NCBI RefSeq assembly: GCF_038405225.1
Contig: NZ_CP151657.1
Coordinates: 868,001 to 932,000 of the forward strand
Length of the DNA stretch: 64,000 nucleotides
Origin: Arthrobacter citreus
GTDB taxonomy: Bacteria; Actinomycetota; Actinomycetes; Actinomycetales; Micrococcaceae
Reading direction: 5' to 3'
In this document: piece after piece, positions 1 to 8,732 of the stretch
Layout of the letters: the number at the start of each line of letters is the position of its first letter
Numbering within the stretch: the stretch's first letter is position 1
Made by a program: the position numbers and the translations under genes
The notes under the pieces: model-generated
What the model was told of the DNA's origin: nothing
Databases searched by the model: none
Seen by the model: the letters and a program-made list of their open reading frames with translations, nothing else

Positions 1-2
1 CC

Positions 3-617
3 CGCTTGGAACGCCGGGGCCTGACCACCGGGCTGATCACCCAAAACGTTGACCGGCTGCACACCGATGCCGGCAGCGCCCTGTGCGTTGACCTGCACGG
101 GCGCTTCGACCGGGTGCTGTGCCTGGATTGCGGCACCCGCTATTCGCGCCAAACGGTGTCCCGGCTGCTCGAAGAGCTGAATCCCGGATTCCTGGAGCGC
201 ACCCGGCTGGACGGGGACATCGCCCCCGACGCCGATGCCGACGTCGAGGACACCGCGGACTTTGTGGTGGCTGACTGTCCTGTCTGCGGCGGCATGCTCA
301 AGCCCGACTTCGTGTACTTCGGCGAGAACGTGCCCCGGGACCGGGTGGCGGCCGCCTTCGCCATGCTGAACGCAGCCGATGCGCTCGTGGTTGCGGGTTC
401 TTCGCTGACGGTCATGAGCGGGCTGCGCTTTGTTAAGCATGCGCATAAAACCGGTAAGCCGGTGGTGATCATTAACCGGGGGAGCACCCGCGGCGACGAT
501 CTCGCGGACGTGAAAATCGAAGCGGGCGTGGCCACGGCGCTGGAATATCTGGCTTCCGAACTGCCCGACCTCACCCGCCGATTCCCCGATGGGCAGGGGC
601 AACAGGGCTCTGATTAG
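3..617 (+). CDS. Sir2-family NAD-dependent protein deacylase (5'-truncated by window edge)
   Basis: This is the carboxy-terminal part of a sirtuin; the start codon lies before the window. Sirtuins remove acetyl or other acyl groups from protein lysines while consuming NAD+, giving nicotinamide and O-acyl-ADP-ribose. Visible motifs are TQNVDRLH (NAD pocket), DLHG with the catalytic His, two zinc-binding Cys pairs (CLDC and CPVC), the GENVP loop, GSSLTV and an INRG segment near the end. The insert between the two Cys pairs is long and acidic, which suggests the class II/SirT4-like bacterial group rather than CobB; this subclass assignment is inference. The gene stands alone and is followed by a tRNA. 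Confidence 0.93.
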   Translation, partial: RLERRGLTTGLITQNVDRLHTDAGSALCVDLHGRFDRVLCLDCGTRYSRQTVSRLLEELNPGFLERTRLDGDIAPDADADVEDTADFVVADCPVCGGMLKPDFVYFGENVPRDRVAAAFAMLNAADALVVAGSSLTVMSGLRFVKHAHKTGKPVVIINRGSTRGDDLADVKIEAGVATALEYLASELPDLTRRFPDGQGQQGSD

Positions 618-701
618 GTAATTTCCCAAAGCGTCGGGTAAAGTAATTCCTCGTGATGCGGCGCTGATCAAGGAGAACTTGAAAGGCATAACGGTCACAA
701 A

Positions 702-774
702 GGGTCTTTAGCTCAGCTGGTAGAGCGCCACGTTTACACCGTGGATGTCATCGGTTCGATCCCGGTAGGACCCA
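702..774 (+). tRNA. tRNA-Val (UAC)
   Basis: A full cloverleaf can be folded. The acceptor stem gggtctt pairs with aggaccc, and the D arm is gctc/gagc. The anticodon stem ccacg/cgtgg carries the loop tttacac, giving anticodon UAC, and the T arm contains ggttcgatc. The discriminator base is A. The 3' CCA is not encoded. Confidence 0.96.
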
Positions 775-797
775 CCGCAGAAGTAAGCGGTAAACAA

Positions 798-836
798 GAA
801 AACCCCGCCATCCGGTTCCGGACGGCGGGGTTTTCT
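798..836. terminator. Hairpin terminator between tRNA-Val and tmm
   Basis: Perfect 11-bp arms (799-809 and 824-834) have a GC core with flanking A and T runs on both sides, so the hairpin can end transcription from tRNA-Val on + and from tmm on -. Confidence 0.85.
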
Positions 837-851
837 GCTGTCTGCACCCGG

Positions 852-2240
852 CTAGCGGACGGCCAGGGCCTCCTGCGGAAGCTCCGACCCGGACACCGGC
901 CCCGGTGCAAGGTAGGCCTCCAGGGTGTCATCCATCGCCCTAATCCACGGTGTGTGGTGCGGCTGTGACATGGTGCCGGTCATGACCGACCGGTGCACCC
1001 TGTCGCGGTAGCCCATGATGTCCTGCTTCTTCTCCCTCATCCAGGCCTTGAACAGCTCGGAGACGGCGTCCAGATCGAAGGTGGGGTAGTCCGTCCGGTC
1101 CATGAGGTCCCGCACATAGGCGCTTTGGAAATCGGCCTCGTCATCGTGCGTTTCCAGGGCATCCTGCGCCGAATGCCAGGCGGCTATGTCCGCGGCGCGT
1201 GCCTCGGCGGAAGGTATCCCGATCCGGCCCATCATCAGGTCGCGGGCGTACCAGGCCTGCACATCGAACATATTGAACGTGTAGTACTGGTCCTGCATGC
1301 CCAGGTAGATCAGGTTGGGGTTCTCCTGCCACAGGATGCCCTTGTACAGGTTCCCGGGGTAGAGGACGTTGCGCGAGACCAGGGACAGATCAGAGGGCAG
1401 GAAGGGGTACGTGTGGCGGTACCCGGTGCACAGTACGACGGCGTCGAAGTCTTGCGTTGTGCCGTCCAGGAAAGAAGCAGTGCTGCCGTTGAAGCCGGTC
1501 ACCAGCGGGCGCTCCTCAATGCCTTCGGGCCAGTCGTAGCCAAGTTCATGGCTGCGGTAGCTGATGGTGACTGAGCTGGCACCCATCTTGTAGGCCTGCG
1601 AGCCAATGTCCTCCGCGGAATAGCTGCTGCCGATCATCAGGACATTGCGCCCGGCGAAGCGTTCGGCCCCGCGGAAGTCGTGGGCGTGCAGGACCTCGCC
1701 CGGGAACGTATTGATCCCTGCAAACTCCGGTACAACGGGGCTCGAAAAGTGCCCGGTGGCCACCACCAGTTTGTCGAAGACGTGCGTCTCAGTGAGGCCC
1801 GTTACAAGGTTTTCCACCTGAACGGTGAACTCATCGGCGGCCTCGTCCCAGGTGACCCACCGGGCCGCAGTGTTGAAGCGGACGTACCTGCGCACATCGC
1901 TCTTTTCCACCCGGCCCTTGATGTAGTCGAAGAGGACTTCGCGCGGAGGGTAGGAGGAAATAGGGCGGCCGAAGTGTTCGTCAAAGGTGTAGTCGGCAAA
2001 CTCCAGGCACTCCTTGGGTCCGTTGGACCAGAGATGCCGGTACATGCTGGAGTGCACTGGTTCGCCGGCCCCGTCCAGCCCGGTCCGCCAGGTGTAATTC
2101 CACTGCCCGCCCCAGTCCGCCTGTTTCTCGAAGCAGATGATGTCCGGAATTTCCGCTCCGAGCTTGCGTGCCGACTCGAAGGCCCGCAGCTGAGCCATGC
2201 CGCTGGGACCGGCTCCGATGATTCCTACCCGTTGTGTCAT
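852..2240 (-). CDS. tmm: Trimethylamine monooxygenase-type flavin-containing monooxygenase
   Basis: The 462-residue product is a class B flavoprotein monooxygenase. It opens with the FAD-binding GIIGAGPSG, carries the FMO signature FPGEVLHAHDF (FxGxxxHxxxF) around residue 190, then the NADPH-binding MIGSSYSAEDIGSQ. The carboxy half (NLYKGILW, MQDQYYTFNMFDVQAWYARD, MTGTM, HHTPW) matches bacterial Tmm, which oxidises trimethylamine to its N-oxide with NADPH and O2. The ATG at 2240 follows an aaggaga ribosome site; the upstream in-frame extension lacks family similarity. No TMA oxide demethylase or methylamine genes lie beside it, so the true substrate could be another tertiary amine or a sulfide. 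Confidence 0.88.
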   Translation of the reverse strand: MTQRVGIIGAGPSGMAQLRAFESARKLGAEIPDIICFEKQADWGGQWNYTWRTGLDGAGEPVHSSMYRHLWSNGPKECLEFADYTFDEHFGRPISSYPPREVLFDYIKGRVEKSDVRRYVRFNTAARWVTWDEAADEFTVQVENLVTGLTETHVFDKLVVATGHFSSPVVPEFAGINTFPGEVLHAHDFRGAERFAGRNVLMIGSSYSAEDIGSQAYKMGASSVTISYRSHELGYDWPEGIEERPLVTGFNGSTASFLDGTTQDFDAVVLCTGYRHTYPFLPSDLSLVSRNVLYPGNLYKGILWQENPNLIYLGMQDQYYTFNMFDVQAWYARDLMMGRIGIPSAEARAADIAAWHSAQDALETHDDEADFQSAYVRDLMDRTDYPTFDLDAVSELFKAWMREKKQDIMGYRDRVHRSVMTGTMSQPHHTPWIRAMDDTLEAYLAPGPVSGSELPQEALAVR

Positions 2241-2731
2241 GTGTCTCCTTGGTTCGGGGCCCCGGTGCCGCGGTGAGGCGTTCCCGGTCCGGAGGGGGAG
2301 CAGCGGTGCGCAAAAGTGCAAACATCAGCAGCGCCCGTGTTGAGGCTGCTGTTCAGCGAAGCGGAAGTGCAGCGCCCGGATCAGATCCGTCAGGAGAAAG
2401 GGGCGGCAAGTCGTTCAGGCAGAACCGGCAAAAGCGGTGTTCCGGCACAGTTTGCGTACGGCCAGCCCGGGGCCCGTAGCGCCGGCCGGCCGCACTGCAA
2501 CCGAATCAGTTCTGCCGGGGCAAGTCAAAAGTGGCGGAACCAAAGGGCCGCGAAGCGGTGTTGGGCCGGTTGAGCGGGTAGAGTTCTCCGGGCCCTGAAG
2601 GTGAAGTTAGCCACCGGGAGCTTGCGGAGGCCTTGGATTTGCGCCGGAAACCGGTGGGTCACACAGATGACGGACAGGCTCCGCTGCTATTCCTGAATAA
2701 CGGTACGAAACCAGACAGGAACAGGGGGCGC
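2241..2731. other. Intergenic region between tmm and a beta-lactamase-like gene
   Basis: This is about 490 bases between two divergent genes, so both promoters should lie here. Short open frames exist on + (for example around 2316-2573), but they have no convincing ribosome site or recognisable protein. I see no tRNA, repeat or riboswitch. Confidence 0.4.
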
Positions 2732-3715
2732 ATGCTTTTGCAGACGGAATCGTCACGTACTTTTTTTCGGCGGCGTCCGGTCCTCCGGCGAACGCTCGCA
2801 GCGGCTGCTGCCCTGTTGATCCCGCTGACCGCCGGTTGCGCCGGGGTAACGGCAACAGAACAGGTCAAGGCTGCGGCAGAGTCCACCACGAAGGCAGCGC
2901 CGTCCGATGCACTGCCGGAGCAGGAAGCACGCCAGCTCGACGACGCCTTAACGGATTACGCCGCTGAGACCGGCTCCCAGTTTTCCGCGGCAATTTATGA
3001 GAAGTCGACCGGACGGTCCTGGTATTACAACGACGGCGGAACGTATCTGGAAGCCAGCCTGGTGAAGGTCCCGATCCTGCTGACGCTGCTGCGGCAGGCG
3101 ACAGAAGAGGAACGGCAGCTGACGCTGGAAGAGGAATACCTTTCCGTCATGATGATCGAGTACAGCGACAATGACGCGACGACTGAGCTGTACCAGTCCG
3201 TTGGCGGGGCACCTGAGTTGTCCCGGACGTATGAGCTGCTGGGGGTAACGGAAACCAGCGCCACGGAAATCTGGGGAGCCAACGACACCCGGGCCGGGGA
3301 TCAGCTGAAGATCGCCCGTGCGCTCCTAGAAGGGGTGGACTGGATCAGCGGCGGCCTGCAGGATTACGCCGTCGAGCTGATGGAAAACGTGGAGGACAGC
3401 CAGCGGTGGGGGATCAGCGCCGGGCTGGAGGAGAGCGGCGCCAAGATCGCGCTGAAAAACGGTTGGCTTCAGGACGATGACCTGGCGTGGAACGTGGGAA
3501 GCGTCGGCTTTGTGCGCGCCGGCGGCTCTGAATACGCGGTGGTGGTCCTGACAGCCGGAAGCGGATCAATGGAGGACGGCATATCGGCGGTGGAGGAAGT
3601 GGCCGGGGTCATTAACGCTTTCGAAACGACCGGAGGCACCAGTACCGGGATCCCGGGCAGGGACACCGGCGACACGCACGGCTCCGTGTGGCGGGCCGGT
3701 GGCCCGGAAGCATAG
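2732..3715 (+). CDS. Class A beta-lactamase-like serine hydrolase, lipoprotein
   Basis: This 327-residue exported protein has an Arg-rich n-region, a hydrophobic stretch and the lipobox LTAGC (Cys about 36), so it is probably a lipoprotein on the outer face of the membrane. The serine-acylase motifs are SLVK (Ser109, Lys112), SDN in YSDNDA, and KNG in place of KTG. This fits the beta-lactamase 2 / PBP-like hydrolase family. Whether it opens beta-lactams or acts on cell-wall peptides cannot be read from sequence, and the KNG motif argues for a non-classical substrate. The ATG at 2732 is chosen because the signal peptide starts there; an earlier GTG/TTG frame is open for 33 more codons. Confidence 0.82.
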   Translation: MLLQTESSRTFFRRRPVLRRTLAAAAALLIPLTAGCAGVTATEQVKAAAESTTKAAPSDALPEQEARQLDDALTDYAAETGSQFSAAIYEKSTGRSWYYNDGGTYLEASLVKVPILLTLLRQATEEERQLTLEEEYLSVMMIEYSDNDATTELYQSVGGAPELSRTYELLGVTETSATEIWGANDTRAGDQLKIARALLEGVDWISGGLQDYAVELMENVEDSQRWGISAGLEESGAKIALKNGWLQDDDLAWNVGSVGFVRAGGSEYAVVVLTAGSGSMEDGISAVEEVAGVINAFETTGGTSTGIPGRDTGDTHGSVWRAGGPEA

Positions 3716-3791
3716 GCTGGAGGGTGAAGACGGCGGGTGAGCGCCGATCGCCACGCCCCTGGCTGGGGCCCCGAAGAATTCTGGAGAAAAC

Positions 3792-5228
3792 TTGAGCGCA
3801 CAAATTGGCGTCACCGGTCTGGCAGTAATGGGAGCAAACCTGGCCCGTAACCTGGCCCGGAACGGCTATACCGTGGCCCTTCACAACCGGTCCATCGAGA
3901 AGACTGACGCACTGCTGGAAGCACACGGCGACGAGGGCGACTTCATCCGCACCGAATCCCTGCAGGAACTGGTTGATTCGCTGGAAAAGCCGCGCCGGGT
4001 CCTGATCATGGTCAAGGCCGGAGCACCCGTTGACTCCGTCATCGAAAAGCTGGTGCCGCTGCTGGAAGCAGGCGACATCGTCATCGATGCCGGCAACTCC
4101 CATTACGAGGACACCCGCCGCCGTGAGGCTGCGCTGGCCGAAAAGGACCTGCACTTTGTGGGCGTCGGCGTGTCCGGCGGCGAGGAAGGTGCCCTGCTGG
4201 GCCCGTCCATCATGCCCGGCGGCTCCAAGGAATCCTACGATTCCCTGGGCCCGATGCTGGAAAAGATCGCGGCGAAGTACGACGGCGACCCGTGCTGCAC
4301 CTGGATCGGCACCGACGGTGCCGGCCACTTCGTCAAGATGGTGCACAACGGCATCGAATACGCCGACATGCAGGTCATCGGGGAAGCCTATGATCTGCTG
4401 CGTTCGGCCGCAGGCATCGAACCGGCCGAACAGGCCAAGATCTTCACCGAATGGAACACCGGCCAGCTCAGCTCGTTCCTGATTGAAATCACCGCCGAGG
4501 TCCTGGCTCACACCGATGCCAAGACCAGCAAGCCGTTTGTCGACGTCGTCGTGGACTCCGCCGGTCAGAAGGGCACCGGCCGCTGGACCGTCGTTTCCGG
4601 CCTGGACCTGGGCTCGCCCGTGTCCGCCATCGCCGAGTCGGTCTTTGCCCGGGCCCTGTCCTCCCAGCGCGACCAGCGCGAAGAGGCTCAGGAAATCCTG
4701 GCCGGCGGCGAGTCCACCGTGGAACTGCCGGACACCTTCGTGGAAGACGTCCGGCAGGCGCTGTACGCCTCCAAGCTCGTCAGCTACGCGCAGGGCATCG
4801 ACATGCTCACCGGTGCCGCCAAGACCTACGGCTGGGACCTGAAGCTGGATGAGATCGCATCGCTGTGGCGTGCCGGCTGCATCATCCGCGCCGAGCTGCT
4901 GGACGACATCATGAAGGCGTACGCCGGCGATGCCGCTCCGGCGAACCTGCTGCTCGCCCCGGCCTTCGCCGAGTCCATAGCAGCCGCTCTGCCGGCCTGG
5001 CGCCGCGTGGTGTCCGTCGCGGTCCAGCTGGGCATTCCCGTGCCCGTGTTCTCTTCTTCCCTGGCCTACTACGACGGACTGCGCCGCAAGCGCCTGCCCG
5101 CCGCACTGACCCAGGGCCTGCGGGACCTCTTCGGCGCACACACGTACCACCGCGTTGACGACGAAGGCACGTTCCACACACTGTGGGGCGCGGACCGTTC
5201 CGAGATTGCGGCAGTGGACACCCACTAA
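3792..5228 (+). CDS. gndA: 6-phosphogluconate dehydrogenase, decarboxylating (NADP+ type)
   Basis: The 478-residue enzyme oxidises and decarboxylates 6-phosphogluconate to ribulose-5-phosphate, making NADPH in the pentose phosphate pathway. It begins with the dinucleotide fold GLAVMGANLARN and NRS, whose Arg/Ser favour NADP+. The substrate signature VGVGVSGGEEGALLGPSIMPGG lies near 125-145, followed by the catalytic Lys in HFVKMVHNGIEYADMQ. The length equals that of the family (about 470-480). The start is TTG with ggagaaaac in front. It is a single-gene unit closed by a strong hairpin. Confidence 0.97.
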   Translation: MSAQIGVTGLAVMGANLARNLARNGYTVALHNRSIEKTDALLEAHGDEGDFIRTESLQELVDSLEKPRRVLIMVKAGAPVDSVIEKLVPLLEAGDIVIDAGNSHYEDTRRREAALAEKDLHFVGVGVSGGEEGALLGPSIMPGGSKESYDSLGPMLEKIAAKYDGDPCCTWIGTDGAGHFVKMVHNGIEYADMQVIGEAYDLLRSAAGIEPAEQAKIFTEWNTGQLSSFLIEITAEVLAHTDAKTSKPFVDVVVDSAGQKGTGRWTVVSGLDLGSPVSAIAESVFARALSSQRDQREEAQEILAGGESTVELPDTFVEDVRQALYASKLVSYAQGIDMLTGAAKTYGWDLKLDEIASLWRAGCIIRAELLDDIMKAYAGDAAPANLLLAPAFAESIAAALPAWRRVVSVAVQLGIPVPVFSSSLAYYDGLRRKRLPAALTQGLRDLFGAHTYHRVDDEGTFHTLWGADRSEIAAVDTH

Positions 5229-5257
5229 AGAAGCAGCCGCTCCCAGCCGGGAGCATC

Positions 5258-5297
5258 AAAAAGGCCGCCGTCACCCTGAGGGTGGCGGCGGCCTTTT
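5258..5297. terminator. Terminator after gndA
   Basis: A GC-rich hairpin (arms about 5258-5276 and 5280-5297, one mismatch) with a four-base loop is flanked by A and T runs. It lies between the convergent genes gndA and cysE and can serve both. Confidence 0.85.
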
Positions 5298-5339
5298 CCT
5301 GCCCCGAGGCAGGTCAATCAGTTCATCTGCAGTGTCGGC

Positions 5340-5924
5340 TCAGATATAGATGGCCGGATCGATGTACTCCGCCGGATCCACCGCGGGCTGTGTTTCCTTG
5401 ATCTGGCGGTGGCGCCAGCGGGCCGGAATTCCGGTAATGATGGAATCGGCCGGGGCATCCTTCACCACGACGGCGTTGGCACCGACGGCACTGTTCTTGC
5501 CGATCGTCACCGGGCCCAGGATCTTCGCGCCGGCGCCCACGGTCACGCCGTCACAAATGGTCGGGTGCCGCTTGATCCGTGCCAGGGAACGCCCGCCGAG
5601 GGTCACGCCGTGGTACAGCATGACGTCGTCGCCGATCTCGGCCGTTTCACCGATCACTACGCCCATGCCGTGGTCAATAAAAAACCGCCGCCCAATGGTG
5701 GCCCCGGGGTGGATCTCGATCCCGGTGGCAAAGCGGGTTAGCTGGGACAGCACCCGGGCCGGGAAACGCAGCCCCGGCCGGGCCCACATCCGGTGCGTCA
5801 GGCGGTGCATCCAGATGGCGTGAAGCCCCGAGTAGACCACGATGTTCTCGAGGGAGCCGCGCGCGGCCGGATCATGGGACGCGGCGGCGTCGAGGTCTTC
5901 ACGCAGGCGTGCAATCAGGCTCAC
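5340..5924 (-). CDS. cysE: Serine O-acetyltransferase
   Basis: CysE transfers acetyl from acetyl-CoA to L-serine, giving O-acetylserine, the first step of cysteine synthesis. The 194-residue product is the short actinobacterial form. It has an N-terminal helical part, then left-handed beta-helix hexapeptide repeats with [18 protein letters not shown] (catalytic His/Asp), [20 protein letters not shown] and the KRHPTI loop. The GTG at 5924 is preferred because homology begins at [13 protein letters not shown], although its ribosome site is weak. The gene lies 52 bases after cysK on the same strand, so the two are probably one operon. Confidence 0.95.
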   Translation of the reverse strand: MSLIARLREDLDAAASHDPAARGSLENIVVYSGLHAIWMHRLTHRMWARPGLRFPARVLSQLTRFATGIEIHPGATIGRRFFIDHGMGVVIGETAEIGDDVMLYHGVTLGGRSLARIKRHPTICDGVTVGAGAKILGPVTIGKNSAVGANAVVVKDAPADSIITGIPARWRHRQIKETQPAVDPAEYIDPAIYI

Positions 5925-5976
5925 AGAGGACTTTCTGCTCGGGTGGATCCGGTCGGAAACCGGTGGAAGGCGGGTC

Positions 5977-6912
5977 TCAGCCGCGGATGTCGTCGTACAG
6001 CACGGTGGAGATGTAGCGCTCTCCGAAGTCGCAGACAATGGCGACAATCAGCTTACCGGCGTTCTCCGGGCGTTTGGCCAGCTCCAGGGCTGCCCAGACG
6101 ATGGCTCCGGAGGAGATGCCGCCCAGGATGCCTTCCTGCGTGCCCAGGGCACGGGCAGTGGCCACGGAGTCCTCGATGGATGCGTCAATGACCTCGTCAT
6201 AGATGTCAGTGTCCAGCACCTCGGGGACAAAGTTGGCGCCCAGGCCCTGAATCTTGTGGGGACCGGGGGATCCGCCGTTGAGGATCGCCGAGTCCTTGGG
6301 CTCGACGGCCACGATCTGCACGCCGGGATTGCGCTTCTTCAAGACCTGTCCGACGCCGGTGACCGTACCGCCGGTGCCGACGCCGGCGACAAAGATGTCA
6401 ATCTTGCCGTCGGTGTCTTCCCAGATTTCCTCAGCGGTGGTCTGGCGGTGCACCTCGGGGTTGGCGGCATTGGCGAACTGCTGAGCCCAAATGGCGTTCT
6501 CCGTGGTTGCCACGATTTCCTTGGCCTTGTCCACGGCGCCGCGCATGCCTTCGGATCCGGGGGTCAGGACAATCTCGGCACCGTAGGCCCGGAGCATGAC
6601 ACGGCGTTCCGTGGACATGGTTTCCGGCATGGTGAGGATGACCTTGTAGCCGCGGGCGGCTCCGACCATGGCCAGGGCGATGCCGGTGTTGCCGGAGGTG
6701 CCTTCAACGATGGTGCCGCCGGGCTTCAGCGCACCTGCCTTTTCCGCGGCATCCACAATGGCGACGCCAATCCGGTCCTTCACGCTGTTGGCCGGGTTGT
6801 AGAACTCCAGCTTGACGGCGACCTCAGCGTCCAGGCCCTTCGTCAGCCGGTTCAGCCTCACCAGCGGCGTGCCGCCGACCAGCTGCGTCACGTCGTCGTA
6901 AATCCTTGCCAT
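5977..6912 (-). CDS. cysK: Cysteine synthase A (O-acetylserine sulfhydrylase)
   Basis: This PLP enzyme of 311 residues makes L-cysteine from O-acetylserine and sulfide. The PLP lysine is in NSVKDRIG (about residue 44), the substrate loop is [12 protein letters not shown], the phosphate-binding glycines are [12 protein letters not shown], and GISSGA lies near the carboxy end. It is collinear with cysE downstream, which supplies its substrate; CysE and CysK are known to form a complex in other bacteria. The ATG is at 6912 in an aaggac-type context. No sequence features of CysR or T-box control were recognised upstream. Confidence 0.97.
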   Translation of the reverse strand: MARIYDDVTQLVGGTPLVRLNRLTKGLDAEVAVKLEFYNPANSVKDRIGVAIVDAAEKAGALKPGGTIVEGTSGNTGIALAMVGAARGYKVILTMPETMSTERRVMLRAYGAEIVLTPGSEGMRGAVDKAKEIVATTENAIWAQQFANAANPEVHRQTTAEEIWEDTDGKIDIFVAGVGTGGTVTGVGQVLKKRNPGVQIVAVEPKDSAILNGGSPGPHKIQGLGANFVPEVLDTDIYDEVIDASIEDSVATARALGTQEGILGGISSGAIVWAALELAKRPENAGKLIVAIVCDFGERYISTVLYDDIRG

Positions 6913-7021
6913 GGTGTGTCCTCAATCCGTTGGAGTGTCTTCGAAGTGCTGCGCCTCAACGCCGGTGGAAGATAGCTGCAGCGGGGGCCCGCTCCAGCTT
7001 ATCCTCCAGCACGGGTGAGTA

Positions 7022-7546
7022 TCAGTTGTCAAGCCATTCGGCGTAATATTTCCGGGCCTTGGCGAGCTTGGGGTTGATGATCACCTGGCAGTAGCCCTGT
7101 TCGGGGTGCTTCGCGTAGAAGTTCTGGTGTTCCTCTTCCGCCACATGGAACTCGGGCAGCGGAGAGATTTCCGTCACGATCGGATTGTCCCAATGTGCCT
7201 GGGCGCGGTCCCGCGCCTTCTCGAATTCCTCACGCTGGGTCTCGTCCGAGTAGAACATCGAGGACCGGTACTGCGTGCCGACGTCATAGCCCTGACGGTT
7301 CAGCGTGGTGGGGTCATGCGAGATGAAGAACATGTCCAGGATGACTTCGCCAGGGACGATGTCCTCGTCAAATGTGACCGCAACAACCTCTGCGTGGCCC
7401 GTGGTTCCCGAGCAGACGCTGTAGTAATCCGGCCGGGCGGTGTGTCCGCCGGTGTAGCCGGAAACAACCTCGGTGACCCCTCGGGTCTTTTGATAGAGCG
7501 CGTCGAGGCACCAAAAGCAGCCTCCGCCAAGTACATAGGTCTTCAT
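7022..7546 (-). CDS. msrA: Peptide methionine (S)-S-oxide reductase
   Basis: MsrA reduces methionine-S-sulfoxide in oxidised proteins. The 174-residue product starts with the active-site motif GGGCFWC (Cys10 and Cys13), followed by GYTGG, the YYSVCSGTTGHAEVV block and the tail motif YCQVIINPK, whose Cys is a usual resolving residue. The ATG at 7546 gives the normal family start. A TTG four codons earlier is also open, and neither has a strong ribosome site, so the start is moderately uncertain. The gene is monocistronic, upstream of cysK on the same strand and divergent from the Nif3-like gene. Confidence 0.95.
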   Translation of the reverse strand: MKTYVLGGGCFWCLDALYQKTRGVTEVVSGYTGGHTARPDYYSVCSGTTGHAEVVAVTFDEDIVPGEVILDMFFISHDPTTLNRQGYDVGTQYRSSMFYSDETQREEFEKARDRAQAHWDNPIVTEISPLPEFHVAEEEHQNFYAKHPEQGYCQVIINPKLAKARKYYAEWLDN

Positions 7547-7699
7547 ACCCTCTATCAATGCACGCGGGCCCGGAACAATTCCCGGCTAGCGGTTTGCTCC
7601 GGGGCCACGGCCTGTGCCGCGCCACAGGCGGCCCGGAACTCCGGGCGGCACGGCGCGGCCGAATTGAGCGGGGGTACCCGAGCGGGTACAACTGAAACT

Positions 7700-8662
7700 A
7701 TGGAAACAGACAAGCCCGCCGAAGGCAGCGCACCGGCGGCACCGGGAACGGTCCCCGCAGCGCCGGATGACAGCACGAAGCCCGCAGCAGCGGGGGATTC
7801 CGCTGAAGCGGCAACAGGCTCCGTTCCTACCCTTGGCGATGTCCTGCTTGCTGCCGAGGAACTGTGGCCCGAAGCATTGGCCGAAGGCTGGGACGCCGTC
7901 GGTTTGGTGGCCGGCCGCCCCTCCCGCCCCGTGGAACGCATCCTGTTTGCCGTGGACCCCACCACTGAGGTGATCGACGAGGCCCTGGAATGGGGCGCGG
8001 ACCTGCTGCTGACCCATCACCCGCTGTTCCTGAAGCCGGTCCATTCGGTGGCCGGAACCGGATTCAAAGGTGACGTGGTCCACCGCCTGATTGAAGGCGG
8101 CTGTGCGCTGCTGACCGTGCATACCAACGGAGACAGCGCCGTCGGCGGTGTGTCCGATGTGTTGGCGGATGCCTTCGGCCTCGGAAACGTTGAACCGCTG
8201 GTCCGTGCCGAGGACGGACTGCCCGAGGAAGGCATTGGCCGGGTGGGGGACCTGCCCGAGGCCACCACCCTCGCGGACTTCGCGAAACTTGTCTTCAGCA
8301 TCATGCCCGCCGTGGCCGGCGGTGTCCGCGTGGCCGGTGATCCGCACGGACTTGTCCGCCGGGTTGCTGTCTGCGGCGGCGCCGGAGACAGCCTTTTTGA
8401 CGCCGTTCGCCGGCATCACGCTGACGTTTACGTCACAGCGGACCTGCGCCACCATCCGGCGTCGGAGGCCCGGGAAGCCGCCGTCAACGGGCGGCCGTAC
8501 CTGATCGATGTGTCCCATTTTGGCAGTGAATGGCTGTGGTTGACCCCTGCGGCCAACGCCCTCGAGAACGTCCTCAATGACCAGGGCTTTACCGCGGAGA
8601 TCCGGATCAGCGGCACCAACACCGATCCATGGGACTTTGTGCTGACCCCCGGGCTGAACTGA
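7700..8662 (+). CDS. Nif3-like dinuclear metal centre protein
   Basis: The 320-residue protein belongs to the Nif3/YbgI family of toroid-forming proteins with a two-metal site. Family members are often labelled GTP cyclohydrolase I type 2, but no clear cellular role is proven. The metal-binding His residues appear in THHPLFLKP and in HTNGDSAVGG, with a further set in the carboxy half (YVTADLRHHPA, LIDVSHFGSEW). The first 45 residues are an Ala/Pro-rich extension before homology starts at LGDVLLAAEELWPE. It opens a three-gene operon with the zinc-ribbon and RNase H genes, an order also found in mycobacteria. Confidence 0.9.
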   Translation: METDKPAEGSAPAAPGTVPAAPDDSTKPAAAGDSAEAATGSVPTLGDVLLAAEELWPEALAEGWDAVGLVAGRPSRPVERILFAVDPTTEVIDEALEWGADLLLTHHPLFLKPVHSVAGTGFKGDVVHRLIEGGCALLTVHTNGDSAVGGVSDVLADAFGLGNVEPLVRAEDGLPEEGIGRVGDLPEATTLADFAKLVFSIMPAVAGGVRVAGDPHGLVRRVAVCGGAGDSLFDAVRRHHADVYVTADLRHHPASEAREAAVNGRPYLIDVSHFGSEWLWLTPAANALENVLNDQGFTAEIRISGTNTDPWDFVLTPGLN

Positions 8663-8732
8663 CCCGCGCCCTTGGCATAGGCTAGGGGGAAGAACCGGCC
8701 AAGTTGGTCCGGTCATAGGTGGAGGTTTTTCG

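Noticed and set aside
2316-2573. 85-codon frame between tmm and the beta-lactamase-like gene
   Set aside because: No ribosome site or family resemblance; Arg/Ser/Ala-rich as expected for non-coding high-GC DNA.
3612-5225. Long minus-strand open frame opposite gndA (537 codons)
   Set aside because: It mirrors the codon periodicity of gndA in high-GC DNA, has no recognisable protein and overlaps a certain gene over its full length.
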